Shown: positions 25,275 to 34,461, counted from the stretch's first letter. The stretch is DNA of 64,000 bases from an uncultured Sulfitobacter sp. (GCF_947502895.1 NZ_CANNBM010000001.1:496001-560000); one strand, 5' to 3'. A program made the numbers and translations. Notes: generated from the sequence alone by a model not told the origin.

Positions 25275-28200
25275 ATGCCAAAGAGAACCGACATCCAGTC
25301 GATCATGATCATTGGTGCGGGGCCTATTGTCATCGGACAGGCCTGCGAATTCGACTACTCGGGCGCACAGGCCTGCAAGGCACTGAAAGAGGAAGGCTAC
25401 CGCGTCATCCTCGTCAACTCCAACCCTGCCACCATCATGACCGATCCAGGGTTAGCCGATGCGACGTATATTGAGCCGATCACGCCCGAAATCGTCGCCA
25501 AAATCATCGAGAAAGAGCGCCCCGATGCGCTGCTGCCCACCATGGGTGGCCAAACAGGCCTGAACACCTCGCTGGCCCTCGAAGAAATGGGCGTACTGGA
25601 TAAATACAACGTCGAAATGATCGGCGCGAAACGCGAAGCCATTGAAATGGCAGAAGACCGCAAGCTGTTCCGCGAGGCGATGGACCGTTTGGGCATCGAA
25701 AACCCCAAGGCCACCATCTGCACAGCGCCCAAAGACGCAAGCGGCAAAAAAGACCTCGCCGCAGGTGTGGCGCTGGCCCTCGAATCGCTCGAAGAGATCG
25801 GCCTGCCCGCCATCATCCGCCCCGCCTTTACCATGGGCGGCACAGGCGGCGGCGTGGCCTATAACCGCGAAGATTATGAGTTCTACTGCCGCTCGGGCAT
25901 GGACGCCTCGCCCATGGGGCAAATCCTGATCGACGAATCGCTTCTGGGCTGGAAAGAGTTCGAGATGGAGGTCGTGCGCGACACGGCTGACAACGCGATC
26001 ATCGTCTGTAGCATCGAAAACGTGGACCCGATGGGCGTGCATACAGGCGATTCCATCACCGTGGCTCCGGCCCTTACGCTGACTGACAAAGAATACCAGA
26101 TCATGCGCAACCACTCCATCGCCGTGCTGCGCGAAATCGGGGTAGAGACAGGCGGCAGTAACGTGCAGTGGGCCGTGAACCCCGACGATGGTCGCATGGT
26201 TGTGATCGAAATGAACCCGCGCGTGTCGCGCTCCTCGGCCTTGGCGTCCAAAGCCACCGGTTTCCCGATTGCCAAGATCGCGGCCAAACTTGCCGTGGGT
26301 TTCACGCTGGACGAGCTGGACAATGACATCACAGGCGTGACCCCTGCAAGTTTTGAGCCGACGATCGACTATGTCGTCACCAAAATCCCCAAATTCGCTT
26401 TCGAGAAATTCCCCGGCTCCGAGCCTTACCTGACCACCGCGATGAAATCCGTGGGCGAGGCAATGTCCATTGGCCGCACCATTCACGAGAGCCTGCAAAA
26501 GGCCCTCGCCTCTATGGAGTCGGGCCTGACAGGTTTTGACGAAATCGAAATCCCAGGTGCGCCCGACATGGCCGCAATCACCGCCGCCATTTCCAAGACA
26601 ACGCCCGACCGCATGCGGACCATCGCACAAGCAATGCGCCACGGCATGTCCGATGCCGATATCCACGCCACCACCATGTTTGACCCATGGTTCCTCGCCC
26701 GCATCCGCGAGATCATCGAAGCCGAGGACGACATCCGCACAAATGGCCTGCCAACCGATGAAGACGCCCTGCGCCGCGTCAAGATGATGGGCTTTACCGA
26801 TGCCCGCCTCGCGACCCTGACCGAACAATCCGAAAAAGCCGTGCGCAAAGCCCGCCTCGGCCTCGGCGTCAAAGCCGTATTCAAACGCATCGACACCTGC
26901 GCCGCCGAGTTCGAAGCGCAGACGCCCTACATGTACTCCACTTACGAAACCCCCATGATGGGCGAGGCCGAGTGCGAGGCCCGCCCTTCTGACCGCAAAA
27001 AGGTCGTCATCCTGGGCGGTGGCCCCAACCGCATCGGTCAGGGGATCGAATTTGACTATTGCTGTTGCCACGCCTGCTATGCCCTCACCGACGCGGGCTA
27101 TGAGACGATCATGGTCAACTGCAACCCCGAGACTGTTAGCACCGATTATGACACCTCGGACCGTCTGTACTTCGAGCCGCTCACATTCGAACATGTTATG
27201 GAAATCCTGCGCGTAGAGCAGGAAAACGGCACATTGCACGGTGTCATCGTACAGTTCGGCGGCCAGACCCCGCTCAAAATCGCCCAAGCCCTGCACGACG
27301 AAGGCATCCCGATCCTCGGCACCACGCCCGACATGATCGACCTCGCCGAAGACCGTGAACGGTTTGCCGATCTGATCCAGTCGCTCGGCCTCAAGCAGCC
27401 GCACAACGGCATTGCGCATTCCGATGCCGAAGCCATGGAAATCGCAGCCGAGATCGGTTTCCCGTTGGTCATCCGCCCCTCCTACGTTCTGGGCGGCCGC
27501 GCCATGGAAATCGTCCGCGACCAGACACAGCTTGAACGCTATATCTCCGAAGCCGTGGTCGTCTCGGGCGACAGCCCCGTACTGCTCGACAGCTATCTGT
27601 CTGGCGCGGTTGAGCTGGATGTAGACGCCCTGTCGGACGGCACAGATGTGCATGTCGCAGGCATCATGCAGCACATCGAAGAAGCGGGCGTGCACTCAGG
27701 TGACAGCGCCTGTTCACTGCCGCCCTACTCCCTATCCCGCGACATCATCGAACAGGTTGAGGTCCAGACAAAAGCCCTCGCCAAGGCGCTCAACGTTGTT
27801 GGCCTGATGAACATCCAGTTCGCGATCAAAGACGGCGATATCTACCTGATCGAGGTCAATCCGCGCGCCTCGCGCACCGTACCTTTCGTGGCCAAAGCCA
27901 CCGATTCCGCCATCGCCTCCATCGCCGCACGCATCATGGCGGGAGAGCCGTTGTCGACCTTCCCGCTGCGCGCCCCCTACAATGCCGACGCCGCCTATAA
28001 CGATGTCCTCCCGCTGGGCGATCCGATGACGCTGGCCGACCCCAACATGCCATGGTTCTCGGTCAAAGAGGCAGTACTGCCTTTCGCGCGCTTCCCGGGC
28101 GTAGATACCATCTTGGGGCCAGAAATGCGCTCCACCGGTGAGGTCATGGGCTGGGACCGCGACTTCCCCCGCGCCTTCCTCAAGGCGCAGATGGGCGCTG

Positions 28201-28607
28201 GCACCATCCTGCCGCGCACCGGCACTGCCTTCCTCTCGATCAAGGATATGGACAAAACCAATGACGTGCTAGAAGCCGCCCGCATCCTCATCGCGCAGTC
28301 CTTCACCATCACCGCCACACGCGGCACCGCTGCATGGCTGACAGAACACAACATCGCCTGCGATACGGTAAACAAAGTCTACGAAGGCCGCCCCGACATC
28401 ACCGACATGATGAAGGACGAGCAAATCCATCTGGTGATGAACACAACCGAAGGCGCCCAAGCCGTCGAGGACAGCAAGAGCATCCGCTCCATCGCTCTGT
28501 ATGACAAAATCCCCTACTACACGACCGCCGCGGGGGCATATGCAGCGGCTTTGGCGATCAAAGCACAGGCAGAGGACGAGATCGGCGTGAAGTCGCTGCA
28601 GGGCTAG
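25275..28607 (+). CDS. carB: Carbamoyl-phosphate synthase large subunit
   Basis: A 1110-residue enzyme, normal length for alphaproteobacterial CarB, making carbamoyl phosphate for pyrimidines and arginine from bicarbonate, ATP and ammonia passed by CarA. The two homologous ATP-grasp halves are clear: G-A-G-P-I-V-I-G-Q-A-C-E-F-D-Y-S-G at about residue 13 and G-G-G-P-N-R-I-G-Q-G-I-E-F-D-Y-C at about 580. An MGS-like allosteric domain follows at the C terminus. The ATG has a GGGGG site. carA is not in this window, so the subunits are encoded apart. Confidence 0.98.
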   Translation: MPKRTDIQSIMIIGAGPIVIGQACEFDYSGAQACKALKEEGYRVILVNSNPATIMTDPGLADATYIEPITPEIVAKIIEKERPDALLPTMGGQTGLNTSLALEEMGVLDKYNVEMIGAKREAIEMAEDRKLFREAMDRLGIENPKATICTAPKDASGKKDLAAGVALALESLEEIGLPAIIRPAFTMGGTGGGVAYNREDYEFYCRSGMDASPMGQILIDESLLGWKEFEMEVVRDTADNAIIVCSIENVDPMGVHTGDSITVAPALTLTDKEYQIMRNHSIAVLREIGVETGGSNVQWAVNPDDGRMVVIEMNPRVSRSSALASKATGFPIAKIAAKLAVGFTLDELDNDITGVTPASFEPTIDYVVTKIPKFAFEKFPGSEPYLTTAMKSVGEAMSIGRTIHESLQKALASMESGLTGFDEIEIPGAPDMAAITAAISKTTPDRMRTIAQAMRHGMSDADIHATTMFDPWFLARIREIIEAEDDIRTNGLPTDEDALRRVKMMGFTDARLATLTEQSEKAVRKARLGLGVKAVFKRIDTCAAEFEAQTPYMYSTYETPMMGEAECEARPSDRKKVVILGGGPNRIGQGIEFDYCCCHACYALTDAGYETIMVNCNPETVSTDYDTSDRLYFEPLTFEHVMEILRVEQENGTLHGVIVQFGGQTPLKIAQALHDEGIPILGTTPDMIDLAEDRERFADLIQSLGLKQPHNGIAHSDAEAMEIAAEIGFPLVIRPSYVLGGRAMEIVRDQTQLERYISEAVVVSGDSPVLLDSYLSGAVELDVDALSDGTDVHVAGIMQHIEEAGVHSGDSACSLPPYSLSRDIIEQVEVQTKALAKALNVVGLMNIQFAIKDGDIYLIEVNPRASRTVPFVAKATDSAIASIAARIMAGEPLSTFPLRAPYNADAAYNDVLPLGDPMTLADPNMPWFSVKEAVLPFARFPGVDTILGPEMRSTGEVMGWDRDFPRAFLKAQMGAGTILPRTGTAFLSIKDMDKTNDVLEAARILIAQSFTITATRGTAAWLTEHNIACDTVNKVYEGRPDITDMMKDEQIHLVMNTTEGAQAVEDSKSIRSIALYDKIPYYTTAAGAYAAALAIKAQAEDEIGVKSLQG

Positions 28608-28678
28608 AAAACAAGACGCAGCGTTGATCCATTTCGTAGCTTTGCTAGGCTTGCGCCAAACTCATCGAAGGGAACCTC

Positions 28679-29149
28679 ATGCGACGTTTTATAGTACTTG
28701 GCCTAACGCACCTTACGGCTCTCGCCGCAGGCTTTGCCTTGGGCGTTTATCTGCTCCCGATTCTCACAGCGCCGCCGTCCCCCGATCAGGCGGTGCTGCA
28801 AGAGCAGGCAAAAGACGCCATGTTCACCGCAGAACTGACACGCGAGCTGAAAGGATCGGATATCCTGCATTGGGGCGAAGGGACTATCAGCATAACGCCT
28901 ACAAACATCGTCCACGAAGGTAAGCTCGCTCCGGGGCCAGACTACAAACTGTATCTTCTGACCGAGTTTGTAGAGCATGAGGACGAATTCTTGCCGATCA
29001 AAGATCAAGCGCAGCTGATCGGTGATATCAAAACCTTCAACGGCTTTGTCCTATCCGTGCCGGAAGGTATTGATCCGGCGGACTACACCACTGTCTTGGT
29101 CTGGTGCGAAGCGTTTAGCGAATTTATCACCGCTGCGAAGTTCCGGTGA
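28679..29149 (+). CDS. DM13 domain protein with N-terminal membrane segment
   Basis: A 156-residue protein with one N-terminal transmembrane or signal-anchor helix (residues about 5-28) and a DM13 domain across residues 50-156. That domain shows G-S-D-I-L-H-W-G-E-G-T-I-S-I then P-G-P-D-Y-K-L-Y-L-L-T near 83-93 and a Y-T-T-V-L-V-W-C-E-A-F-S-E-F end with the conserved Cys. DM13 domains are proposed cytochrome-like or redox-sensing modules, with no firm bacterial function. AAGGGAA precedes the ATG. It stands alone between carB and the KAS III-like gene. Confidence 0.85.
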   Translation: MRRFIVLGLTHLTALAAGFALGVYLLPILTAPPSPDQAVLQEQAKDAMFTAELTRELKGSDILHWGEGTISITPTNIVHEGKLAPGPDYKLYLLTEFVEHEDEFLPIKDQAQLIGDIKTFNGFVLSVPEGIDPADYTTVLVWCEAFSEFITAAKFR

Positions 29150-29234
29150 CCCTCCCACATTATCTTGCGCGCGCCAGAACCCACCATTTCCCCATAGGCA
29201 CTTGCCTTACAATCCGTTAAAACGGGCAGCAACC

Positions 29235-29281
29235 CACCCCCTGCACACATGGTGTACAGGGGGTGTACAAGGGGTGTACCG
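29235..29281. repeat. Hairpin plus three 11-bp-spaced GGTGTAC repeats
   Basis: GGTGTACA, GGTGTACA and GGTGTACC start at 29251, 29262 and 29273, an exact 11-bp period, about one DNA turn. The first repeat also forms the right arm of a 14-bp inverted repeat (29235-29248 with 29252-29265, one mismatch, 3-base loop). It lies about 80 bp upstream of the KAS III-like gene and looks like a protein-binding array rather than a terminator, as no T tract follows. Confidence 0.5.
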
Positions 29282-29361
29282 ATGGCACCTCCCCAATATG
29301 AAACTACGTTATCCACAGGCAGTGCGGCCCCTAAACTCCTGCCAGTAAAGAGGAATAAGAG

Positions 29362-30486
29362 ATGTACACACCCGCAATTACAGGCTCAGGCGTCTTTACC
29401 CCGGAACAGGTCATAACCAACGCCGAACTGGTCAAAGCCTTCAACGCCTACGTGGACATCTATAACGCTAAAAACGCAGCCCAGATTGCTTCAGGCGAAT
29501 TGCCTGCAAAAGACTACTCTTCCGAAGATTTCATCTTCAAAGCGTCGGGCATCAATCAGCGCTATGTACTTGATAAAACTGGCATCCTCGATCCGAATGT
29601 GATGCATCCGCTGCTGCGCCAGCGCAGCGATGATGAACCATCCCAGATGGCTGAAATGGCGCTGGATGCTGCACAAAAGGCCCTCACAGCCGCAGGAAAG
29701 ACCGCATCGGACGTCGACGCCGTTATCTGCGCTGCCTCAAATCTGGAACGCGCCTATCCCGCCGTTGCGATCGAAATTCAAGACTTGTTACAAATCAATG
29801 GCTTCGCTTTCGATATGAACGTCGCCTGCTCCTCCGCCACCTTCGGGATTCAGGCCGCTGCAGACATGATCCGCTCAGGCTCCATCCGCAGCGCACTGGT
29901 CGTTAACCCGGAAATATGTTCTGCCCACTTAGAATGGCGCGACCGCGATTGCCATTTCATCTTTGGTGACGTGGCAACCGCCACGCTGATCGAGCGCGCC
30001 GAGGACGCGACAGGCCCCTATTTTGAAATCAAATCAACCCGTTGCGCCACGGATTTTTCCAACAACATCCGCAACAATAACGGCTTCCTGCGCCGCTCTC
30101 GCCCCGATGGGTTAGCAGACCGCCGTGATATGCAGTTTATGCAAAACGGGCGAAAGGTCTTTAAGGAAGTTTTGCCCATGGTGTCCGAGCATATCGGCAA
30201 CCATATGTCAGATGAAGGTGTCCAAGCCTCTGATCTCAAACGTCTTTGGTTACATCAGGCCAATAAGTCCATGAACGACTTTATCGGCAAAAAGGTTCTG
30301 GGCCGCACGCCAGAAGCGGGCGAGCAACCCAATATCCTGCAAGACTACGCCAACACGTCTTCAGCAGGGTCTATCATCGCTTTCTCAAAGTATTCCAATG
30401 ACTTGGAGGATGGCGACACAGGGCTGATCTGCTCATTTGGCGCAGGATATTCTGTGGGCTCCGTCATCGTGCAGAAACACGGTTAA
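29362..30486 (+). CDS. Beta-ketoacyl-ACP synthase III-like protein
   Basis: A 374-residue thiolase-fold condensing enzyme of the FabH group, which joins an acyl-CoA or acyl chain to malonyl-ACP. The catalytic triad is visible: Cys in N-V-A-C-S-S-A-T-F-G near 155, His in L-W-L-H-Q-A-N-K near 295, and Asn in Y-A-N-T-S-S-A-G near 332. It is longer than housekeeping FabH (about 320 residues), with an N-terminal insertion around 30-75, and is not in a fatty-acid operon, so it is probably a second, specialised paralog. GAGGAA precedes the ATG. It converges with arsH, the two stop codons sharing four bases. Confidence 0.85.
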   Translation: MYTPAITGSGVFTPEQVITNAELVKAFNAYVDIYNAKNAAQIASGELPAKDYSSEDFIFKASGINQRYVLDKTGILDPNVMHPLLRQRSDDEPSQMAEMALDAAQKALTAAGKTASDVDAVICAASNLERAYPAVAIEIQDLLQINGFAFDMNVACSSATFGIQAAADMIRSGSIRSALVVNPEICSAHLEWRDRDCHFIFGDVATATLIERAEDATGPYFEIKSTRCATDFSNNIRNNNGFLRRSRPDGLADRRDMQFMQNGRKVFKEVLPMVSEHIGNHMSDEGVQASDLKRLWLHQANKSMNDFIGKKVLGRTPEAGEQPNILQDYANTSSAGSIIAFSKYSNDLEDGDTGLICSFGAGYSVGSVIVQKHG

Positions 30487-31205
30487 CCGTCTTTCTTGGA
30501 TACCCGCTTATGGACCTGCTCGGCGCTCTCAACCCGCTCTGAGTAGCGGTCCACCAGATACTCTGCCCGCCCCCGCGTCAGCCACGTGAACTTGACCAAC
30601 TCTTCCATCACGTCCACCAGACGGGCGTAGAACGGGCCAGCAGGCAGGCGCCCCTTGCCATCAAACTCTAACCAAGCCTTTGGAATACTTGACTGGTTAG
30701 GGATCGTGACCATCCGCATCCAGCGACCCAGAATACGCATCTGGTTGACCGCGTTAAACGACTGCGACCCGCCCGAAACCTGCATGATCGCTAGCGTCTT
30801 GCCCTGCGTTGGGCGAATACCCCCCTGTAAGGACAGCGGCAACCAGTCGATCTGGGTCTTTATGATGCCTGTCATTGCGCCATGACGTTCTGGGCTGGAC
30901 CAAACCATCCCTTCCGCCCAGACAGCCAGCGCACGCAGCTCTGCTACCTTGGGATGTTCGGGGGGTGCATCATCGGGCTGTGGCAGACCGCGCGGGTCGT
31001 AGACCTTGGTCTCGCATCCCAAATACTCAAGAACACGCGCTGCTTCCTCGACAGCGCAGCGCGAATAGCTCTGCGCGCGAAGAGAGCCATAAAGCAATAG
31101 AATTCGTGGCTTATGGCCAGGGTCATCGGGAGACTTCAACGCATCGATATCTATGCGGGGCAGCGCCTCCGCAATCAGCGATGACAGATCTTCAGACACT
31201 TTCAT
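30483..31205 (-). CDS. arsH: ArsH-type NADPH-dependent FMN reductase
   Basis: A 240-residue flavodoxin-fold protein of the ArsH group, which reduces FMN or quinones and can oxidise trivalent organoarsenicals. The FMN loop L-L-L-Y-G-S-L-R-A-Q-S-Y-S near 36-48 and the S-P-E-R-H-G-A-M-T-G-I-I-K-T-Q-I-D-W segment near 105-122 are diagnostic. I use the ATG at 31205; a TTG two codons earlier is less likely. No other ars genes are nearby. Its start lies 14 bp inside the preceding HTH gene, so the two are probably co-transcribed. Confidence 0.9.
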   Translation of the reverse strand: MKVSEDLSSLIAEALPRIDIDALKSPDDPGHKPRILLLYGSLRAQSYSRCAVEEAARVLEYLGCETKVYDPRGLPQPDDAPPEHPKVAELRALAVWAEGMVWSSPERHGAMTGIIKTQIDWLPLSLQGGIRPTQGKTLAIMQVSGGSQSFNAVNQMRILGRWMRMVTIPNQSSIPKAWLEFDGKGRLPAGPFYARLVDVMEELVKFTWLTRGRAEYLVDRYSERVESAEQVHKRVSKKDG

Positions 31206-31656
31206 CTTCAAGATGCAGCTTCATGTCCACCAGAACCTGCTGCAACATCGTCGTTTCCTTGAGCAGGCGCTTGGCTTCATTCACAGTGATTTTGCCATCA
31301 GCGATAGACTGCTGGTACTCGGCCATAAGCATCGCAAAACGCTGGCTCAGCGCAATCACATCGGCATTCACCCCACCGACAGAATTATCGTTCGGACGAC
31401 GTTCATCAAAATCAAGATGCGCACCAGAAAGCTCGGCTAACGCTTGGGTCAGGTGGGGATATCCCGCAGCAATCTCCAGCGCAGCCACAGCATCCACGGG
31501 CATAAAGCGATCTGCATGCTCGTCATGATCGGAATAGTACCGACCAAGCGTCGCCTTGGACTTGCCAGTGACTTCGCACGCAGCTTCTACACCCACAGCT
31601 TTCACCAAGGCTTCCGTATGCTTTTTCAAATAGTTGCCAGCTGCATCCATTTCCAT
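31192..31656 (-). CDS. Putative HTH regulatory protein upstream of arsH
   Basis: A 154-residue protein. Residues about 8-60 contain V-E-A-A-C-E-V-T-G-K-S-K-A-T-L-G-R-Y-Y, which reads as a helix-turn-helix resembling phage CII-like or XRE-type domains. The C-terminal half is long helices (Q-R-F-A-M-L-M-A-E-Y-Q-Q-S and L-L-K-E-T-T-M-L-Q-Q) suited to dimerisation or coiled coil. I chose the ATG at 31656 because AGGGGTG sits upstream; longer starts add an unrelated Cys-containing leader. Overlap with arsH suggests it might regulate it, although arsenic regulators are usually ArsR-type. No firm family. Confidence 0.6.
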   Translation of the reverse strand: MEMDAAGNYLKKHTEALVKAVGVEAACEVTGKSKATLGRYYSDHDEHADRFMPVDAVAALEIAAGYPHLTQALAELSGAHLDFDERRPNDNSVGGVNADVIALSQRFAMLMAEYQQSIADGKITVNEAKRLLKETTMLQQVLVDMKLHLEDESV

Positions 31657-31789
31657 CACCCCTATCGGCCCAACATTCGCACTAACATATAGCTGATCTG
31701 AGCCAAGTCCCAGTGGTAATTCAGCATATTGCCCGAAATACCAACCTGATTTACTTGCACAGGCGGAACAGAGCCTGATAAATGCCCCA

Positions 31790-32371
31790 ATGGCTAAGCT
31801 ATATTTCAACTATTCCACCATGAACGCGGGCAAATCGACCGTTCTTTTGCAAGCAGCCCACAACTATCGTGAGCGCGGGATGCTGCCCTATTTGATGACT
31901 GCGCAGTTCGACAACCGCGCAGGTGAAGGTCGCATCGCTTCGCGCATTGGCATCGGCCAGGATGCGGACACCTACCACACCAACGAGAACCTTTTTGAAA
32001 AGGTTGAGAAGCGGCTGAAATCAGGCCCCTGTGCATGCATCTTTGTGGATGAGGCACACTTCCTCAGTGATGCGCAGGTCTGGGATCTGGCCCGCGCTGT
32101 GGACGATCTTGGCGTACCGATCATGTGCTACGGTCTACGGGTTGATTTTCAGGGCCAGCTTTTTCCGGGGTCTGCTGCCTTGCTGGCCCTCGCAGATGAG
32201 ATGCGGGAAATCCGCACGATTTGTCATTGCGGAAAAAAGGCAACCATGGTCGTGCGGCAGGACGCGGAAGGCCACGTGATGCGTGAAGGCGCGCAAGTGC
32301 AGATCGGCGGCAACGAAAGCTATGTATCACTGTGCCGCCGCCATTGGCGCGCCGCGATCGGCGACAGCTAG
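31790..32371 (+). CDS. tdk: Thymidine kinase
   Basis: A 193-residue type II thymidine kinase phosphorylating thymidine with ATP. The P-loop S-T-M-N-A-G-K-S-T at residues 9-17, the V-D-E-A-H-F-L Walker B-like motif near 84, the Y-G-L-R-V-D-F-Q-G lasso segment near 112, and the zinc ligands C-H-C-G-K and C-R-R-H-W are all present. It complements the cdd-deoA-deoB-upp salvage operon in the same window. It is divergent from the HTH/arsH pair and its stop overlaps that of the converging dehydrogenase gene. Confidence 0.96.
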   Translation: MAKLYFNYSTMNAGKSTVLLQAAHNYRERGMLPYLMTAQFDNRAGEGRIASRIGIGQDADTYHTNENLFEKVEKRLKSGPCACIFVDEAHFLSDAQVWDLARAVDDLGVPIMCYGLRVDFQGQLFPGSAALLALADEMREIRTICHCGKKATMVVRQDAEGHVMREGAQVQIGGNESYVSLCRRHWRAAIGDS

Positions 32372-33318
32372 ACTGGATTTGGCGGCGTTTCCCCACGCAG
32401 GAAGGCTTGCACATTTTCAACCATCATGCGCCCCATATCCACACGAACCTCGTCCGTTGCAGTACCTAAATGCGGCAACAAGACGACGTTATCCAGATCA
32501 CGCAGAACCTGCGGCACCCGCGGCTCAAACTCATAAACGTCCAGACCTGCCCCTCCTATAGTGCCCGCCCGAAGCGCCGCAATAAGGGCCTCCTCGTCAA
32601 TCACATCGCCGCGGGCAATATTGATCAGATGGGCATGCGGTTGCATCGCCTCCAGTACGGCCGCATCGATAATATGATGTGTCTGCGGGCTGCCCGGAAC
32701 AGCAGTGACCAGCACATCAACCTGAGCCGCCAGCGCGTATAGATCATCGTAGTAAGTTGCATCAAAAGACAACTTTTTGGGCCCACGCCCGAAGTAGCTG
32801 ACAGACATGTCAAACCCGTAGTGACAGCGCCGCGCAATCGCTTGCCCAATCCGCCCCATACCGACAATACCAACAGCCTTGCCCGTCAGATGAAGGCCCA
32901 ACATCTGGGTCGGATGCCACCCTTCCCACCTATCTGTCCGCACCAGTCGCTCACCCTCACCAGCGCGCCGCGTGCTCATCAACATCAGTGTCATGGCGAT
33001 GTCAGCAGTGGCGTCTGTGACAGCACCCGGCGTGTTGGTCACCACCAGTCCAGCGGCCTGTGCAGCAGCCACGTCGATGTGGTTATATCCCACACCGAAG
33101 TTGGCCAGTATCTTGCAGCGGGGCTGTGGCACCTCGGCAAAGACCTCTGCGCTGAACTGATCACCCAGCGTACACATCACCGCATCATAATCGCGCAACG
33201 CGGCGCACATCTCTGCGCGCGAAAGAGGGTGCGTCTGGTCACGGCGCACAACCTCCAAACCTTTAAGTGATAGATAAACTTCGTCCGGCAATATTCTGGA
33301 TATAAATACTTTTTTCAA
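32368..33318 (-). CDS. D-2-hydroxyacid dehydrogenase (glyoxylate/hydroxypyruvate reductase type)
   Basis: A 316-residue NAD(P)-dependent D-2-hydroxyacid dehydrogenase. The dinucleotide loop G-I-V-G-M-G-R-I-G-Q lies near 148-157, with the catalytic Arg in I-N-I-A-R-G-D-V-I-D-E, Glu in the D-V-Y-E-F-E-P segment, and His in L-L-P-H-L-G-T-A-T near 283. The pattern fits glyoxylate or hydroxypyruvate reductases. The start appears to be TTG at 33318, overlapping the upstream csaA stop as TTGA, with GGAGG about 10 bp before it; no ATG gives a full domain. It is last of the ybjN-proC-csaA-dehydrogenase operon. Confidence 0.88.
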   Translation of the reverse strand: MKKVFISRILPDEVYLSLKGLEVVRRDQTHPLSRAEMCAALRDYDAVMCTLGDQFSAEVFAEVPQPRCKILANFGVGYNHIDVAAAQAAGLVVTNTPGAVTDATADIAMTLMLMSTRRAGEGERLVRTDRWEGWHPTQMLGLHLTGKAVGIVGMGRIGQAIARRCHYGFDMSVSYFGRGPKKLSFDATYYDDLYALAAQVDVLVTAVPGSPQTHHIIDAAVLEAMQPHAHLINIARGDVIDEEALIAALRAGTIGGAGLDVYEFEPRVPQVLRDLDNVVLLPHLGTATDEVRVDMGRMMVENVQAFLRGETPPNPV

Positions 33319-33653
33319 TGCATCCGCCCTCCGCTTGGTGTCTCCTGATCCGGCGCAACAAGAACAATCTCACCAGTCTGATCAGGCACACCCAGCACCA
33401 GAACTTCCGACATAAACGGACCAATCTGGCGGGGTGGAAAATTCACCACTGCCATGACCTGACGCCCTATCAACCCATCAGGCGCGTAGTGCGCTGTGAT
33501 CTGCGCCGAGGTCTTTTTCACCCCGATTTCTTCTCCGAAATCTATCCAGAGTTTGATCGCGGGCTTGCGTGCTTCGGGGAAGGGTTCGGCCTTCACGACG
33601 CGGCCGGTCCGAATGTCAACTTTCATAAAATCATCAAAAGAAATCTCAGCCAC
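33315..33653 (-). CDS. csaA: CsaA-like tRNA-binding domain protein
   Basis: A 112-residue stand-alone OB-fold tRNA-binding protein of the CsaA family, described as a chaperone-like export factor in other bacteria. The sequence F-M-K-V-D-I-R-T-G-R-V, the P-A-I-K-L-W-I-D-F-G motif, and G-R-Q-V-M-A-V-V-N-F-P-P-R-Q-I-G are family hallmarks. I set the start at a GTG (33653) with AAGGGAG upstream; it overlaps the proC stop by 8 bases. The role in this host is inferred from family only. Confidence 0.88.
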   Translation of the reverse strand: MAEISFDDFMKVDIRTGRVVKAEPFPEARKPAIKLWIDFGEEIGVKKTSAQITAHYAPDGLIGRQVMAVVNFPPRQIGPFMSEVLVLGVPDQTGEIVLVAPDQETPSGGRMH

Positions 33654-34461
33654 GCGCCAACTCCCTTGAGCGATCTGCAGCGGCTGCAACGGCCCTGCGC
33701 AGCAGGTCGGGAAATCCGCTTTGCGGGTTCATCAAGACCTCCAATGCCGCCTGCGTTGTACCATTGGGGCTGGTCACATTTACGCGCAGCTGGTCGGGGC
33801 CTTCGTCAGCGGCCATGGCCAGCGCGCCCGCCCCTGCAACGGTGGCACGCGCCAGTTGCATTGCCAAATCCTCGGGCAATCCCTGCTCCACACCTGCGGC
33901 GGCCAATGTCTCGATCATGTGAAACACATAGGCGGGGCCAGACCCGCTGACACCGGTAACAGCATCAATCTGTGCCTCCTCAGTCAGTCGGACAACCTCG
34001 CCCACAGCACTGAGCAATACTTCTGCCTCGTTCAACCCGTCAGCGCCCGCCTCGGCATTCCCGACGATCGCCGTGATGCCCTGCGCAATCGCTGCAGGGG
34101 TATTAGGCATGGCGCGCACCACAGGGGTCTGCGCGCCCAGAGTCTTTTCAAAATACGATATTGGCGTACCAGCAGCCACACTCACGAACAGCGTCGATCC
34201 GTTGCCCATCTGCTGCAACGTCGGCAGCGCATCGGCCATCATCTGCGGCTTGACCGCGACCAGCACAATCGCAGGTGCTGCGGGCAGATCACCGTTCAGA
34301 TGAACCCCAGTACCGCGCAGCCAATCAGACGGCGCAGGGTCGACCACCCTGACAGACGCAGGCGGCAGCCCGCGCGACAACCACCCTTCCAGCATGGCCG
34401 AGCCCATCTTGCCACAGCCCAGCAAAACCAAACCGTCCTTGGCGATACGTGAATTTTCCAT
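33646..34461 (-). CDS. proC: Pyrroline-5-carboxylate reductase
   Basis: A 271-residue NAD(P)H-dependent enzyme making proline from pyrroline-5-carboxylate. The N-terminal G-C-G-K-M-G-S-A-M-L-E-G-W loop near 15-27, the central V-R-A-M-P-N-T-P-A-A-I near 115-125 and the C-terminal V-S-G-S-G-P-A-Y-V-F-H and L-R-V-N-V-T-S-P-N-G-T-T segments are diagnostic. It lies 32 bp after ybjN and overlaps csaA, so the genes form one transcript. Proline synthesis is not obviously linked to its neighbours. Confidence 0.96.
   Translation of the reverse strand: MENSRIAKDGLVLLGCGKMGSAMLEGWLSRGLPPASVRVVDPAPSDWLRGTGVHLNGDLPAAPAIVLVAVKPQMMADALPTLQQMGNGSTLFVSVAAGTPISYFEKTLGAQTPVVRAMPNTPAAIAQGITAIVGNAEAGADGLNEAEVLLSAVGEVVRLTEEAQIDAVTGVSGSGPAYVFHMIETLAAAGVEQGLPEDLAMQLARATVAGAGALAMAADEGPDQLRVNVTSPNGTTQAALEVLMNPQSGFPDLLRRAVAAAADRSRELARG

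Noticed and set aside
25452..27695. Long open frame of 747 codons on the minus strand
   Set aside because: It is the exact antisense of carB, a sure gene; the product is compositionally odd (His, Asp, Gly rich) and matches no family.
29251..29281. Possible CRISPR-like or iteron array
   Set aside because: Only three 7-8 bp units without spacers; too short for CRISPR and no replication gene nearby, so kept only as a regulatory repeat.
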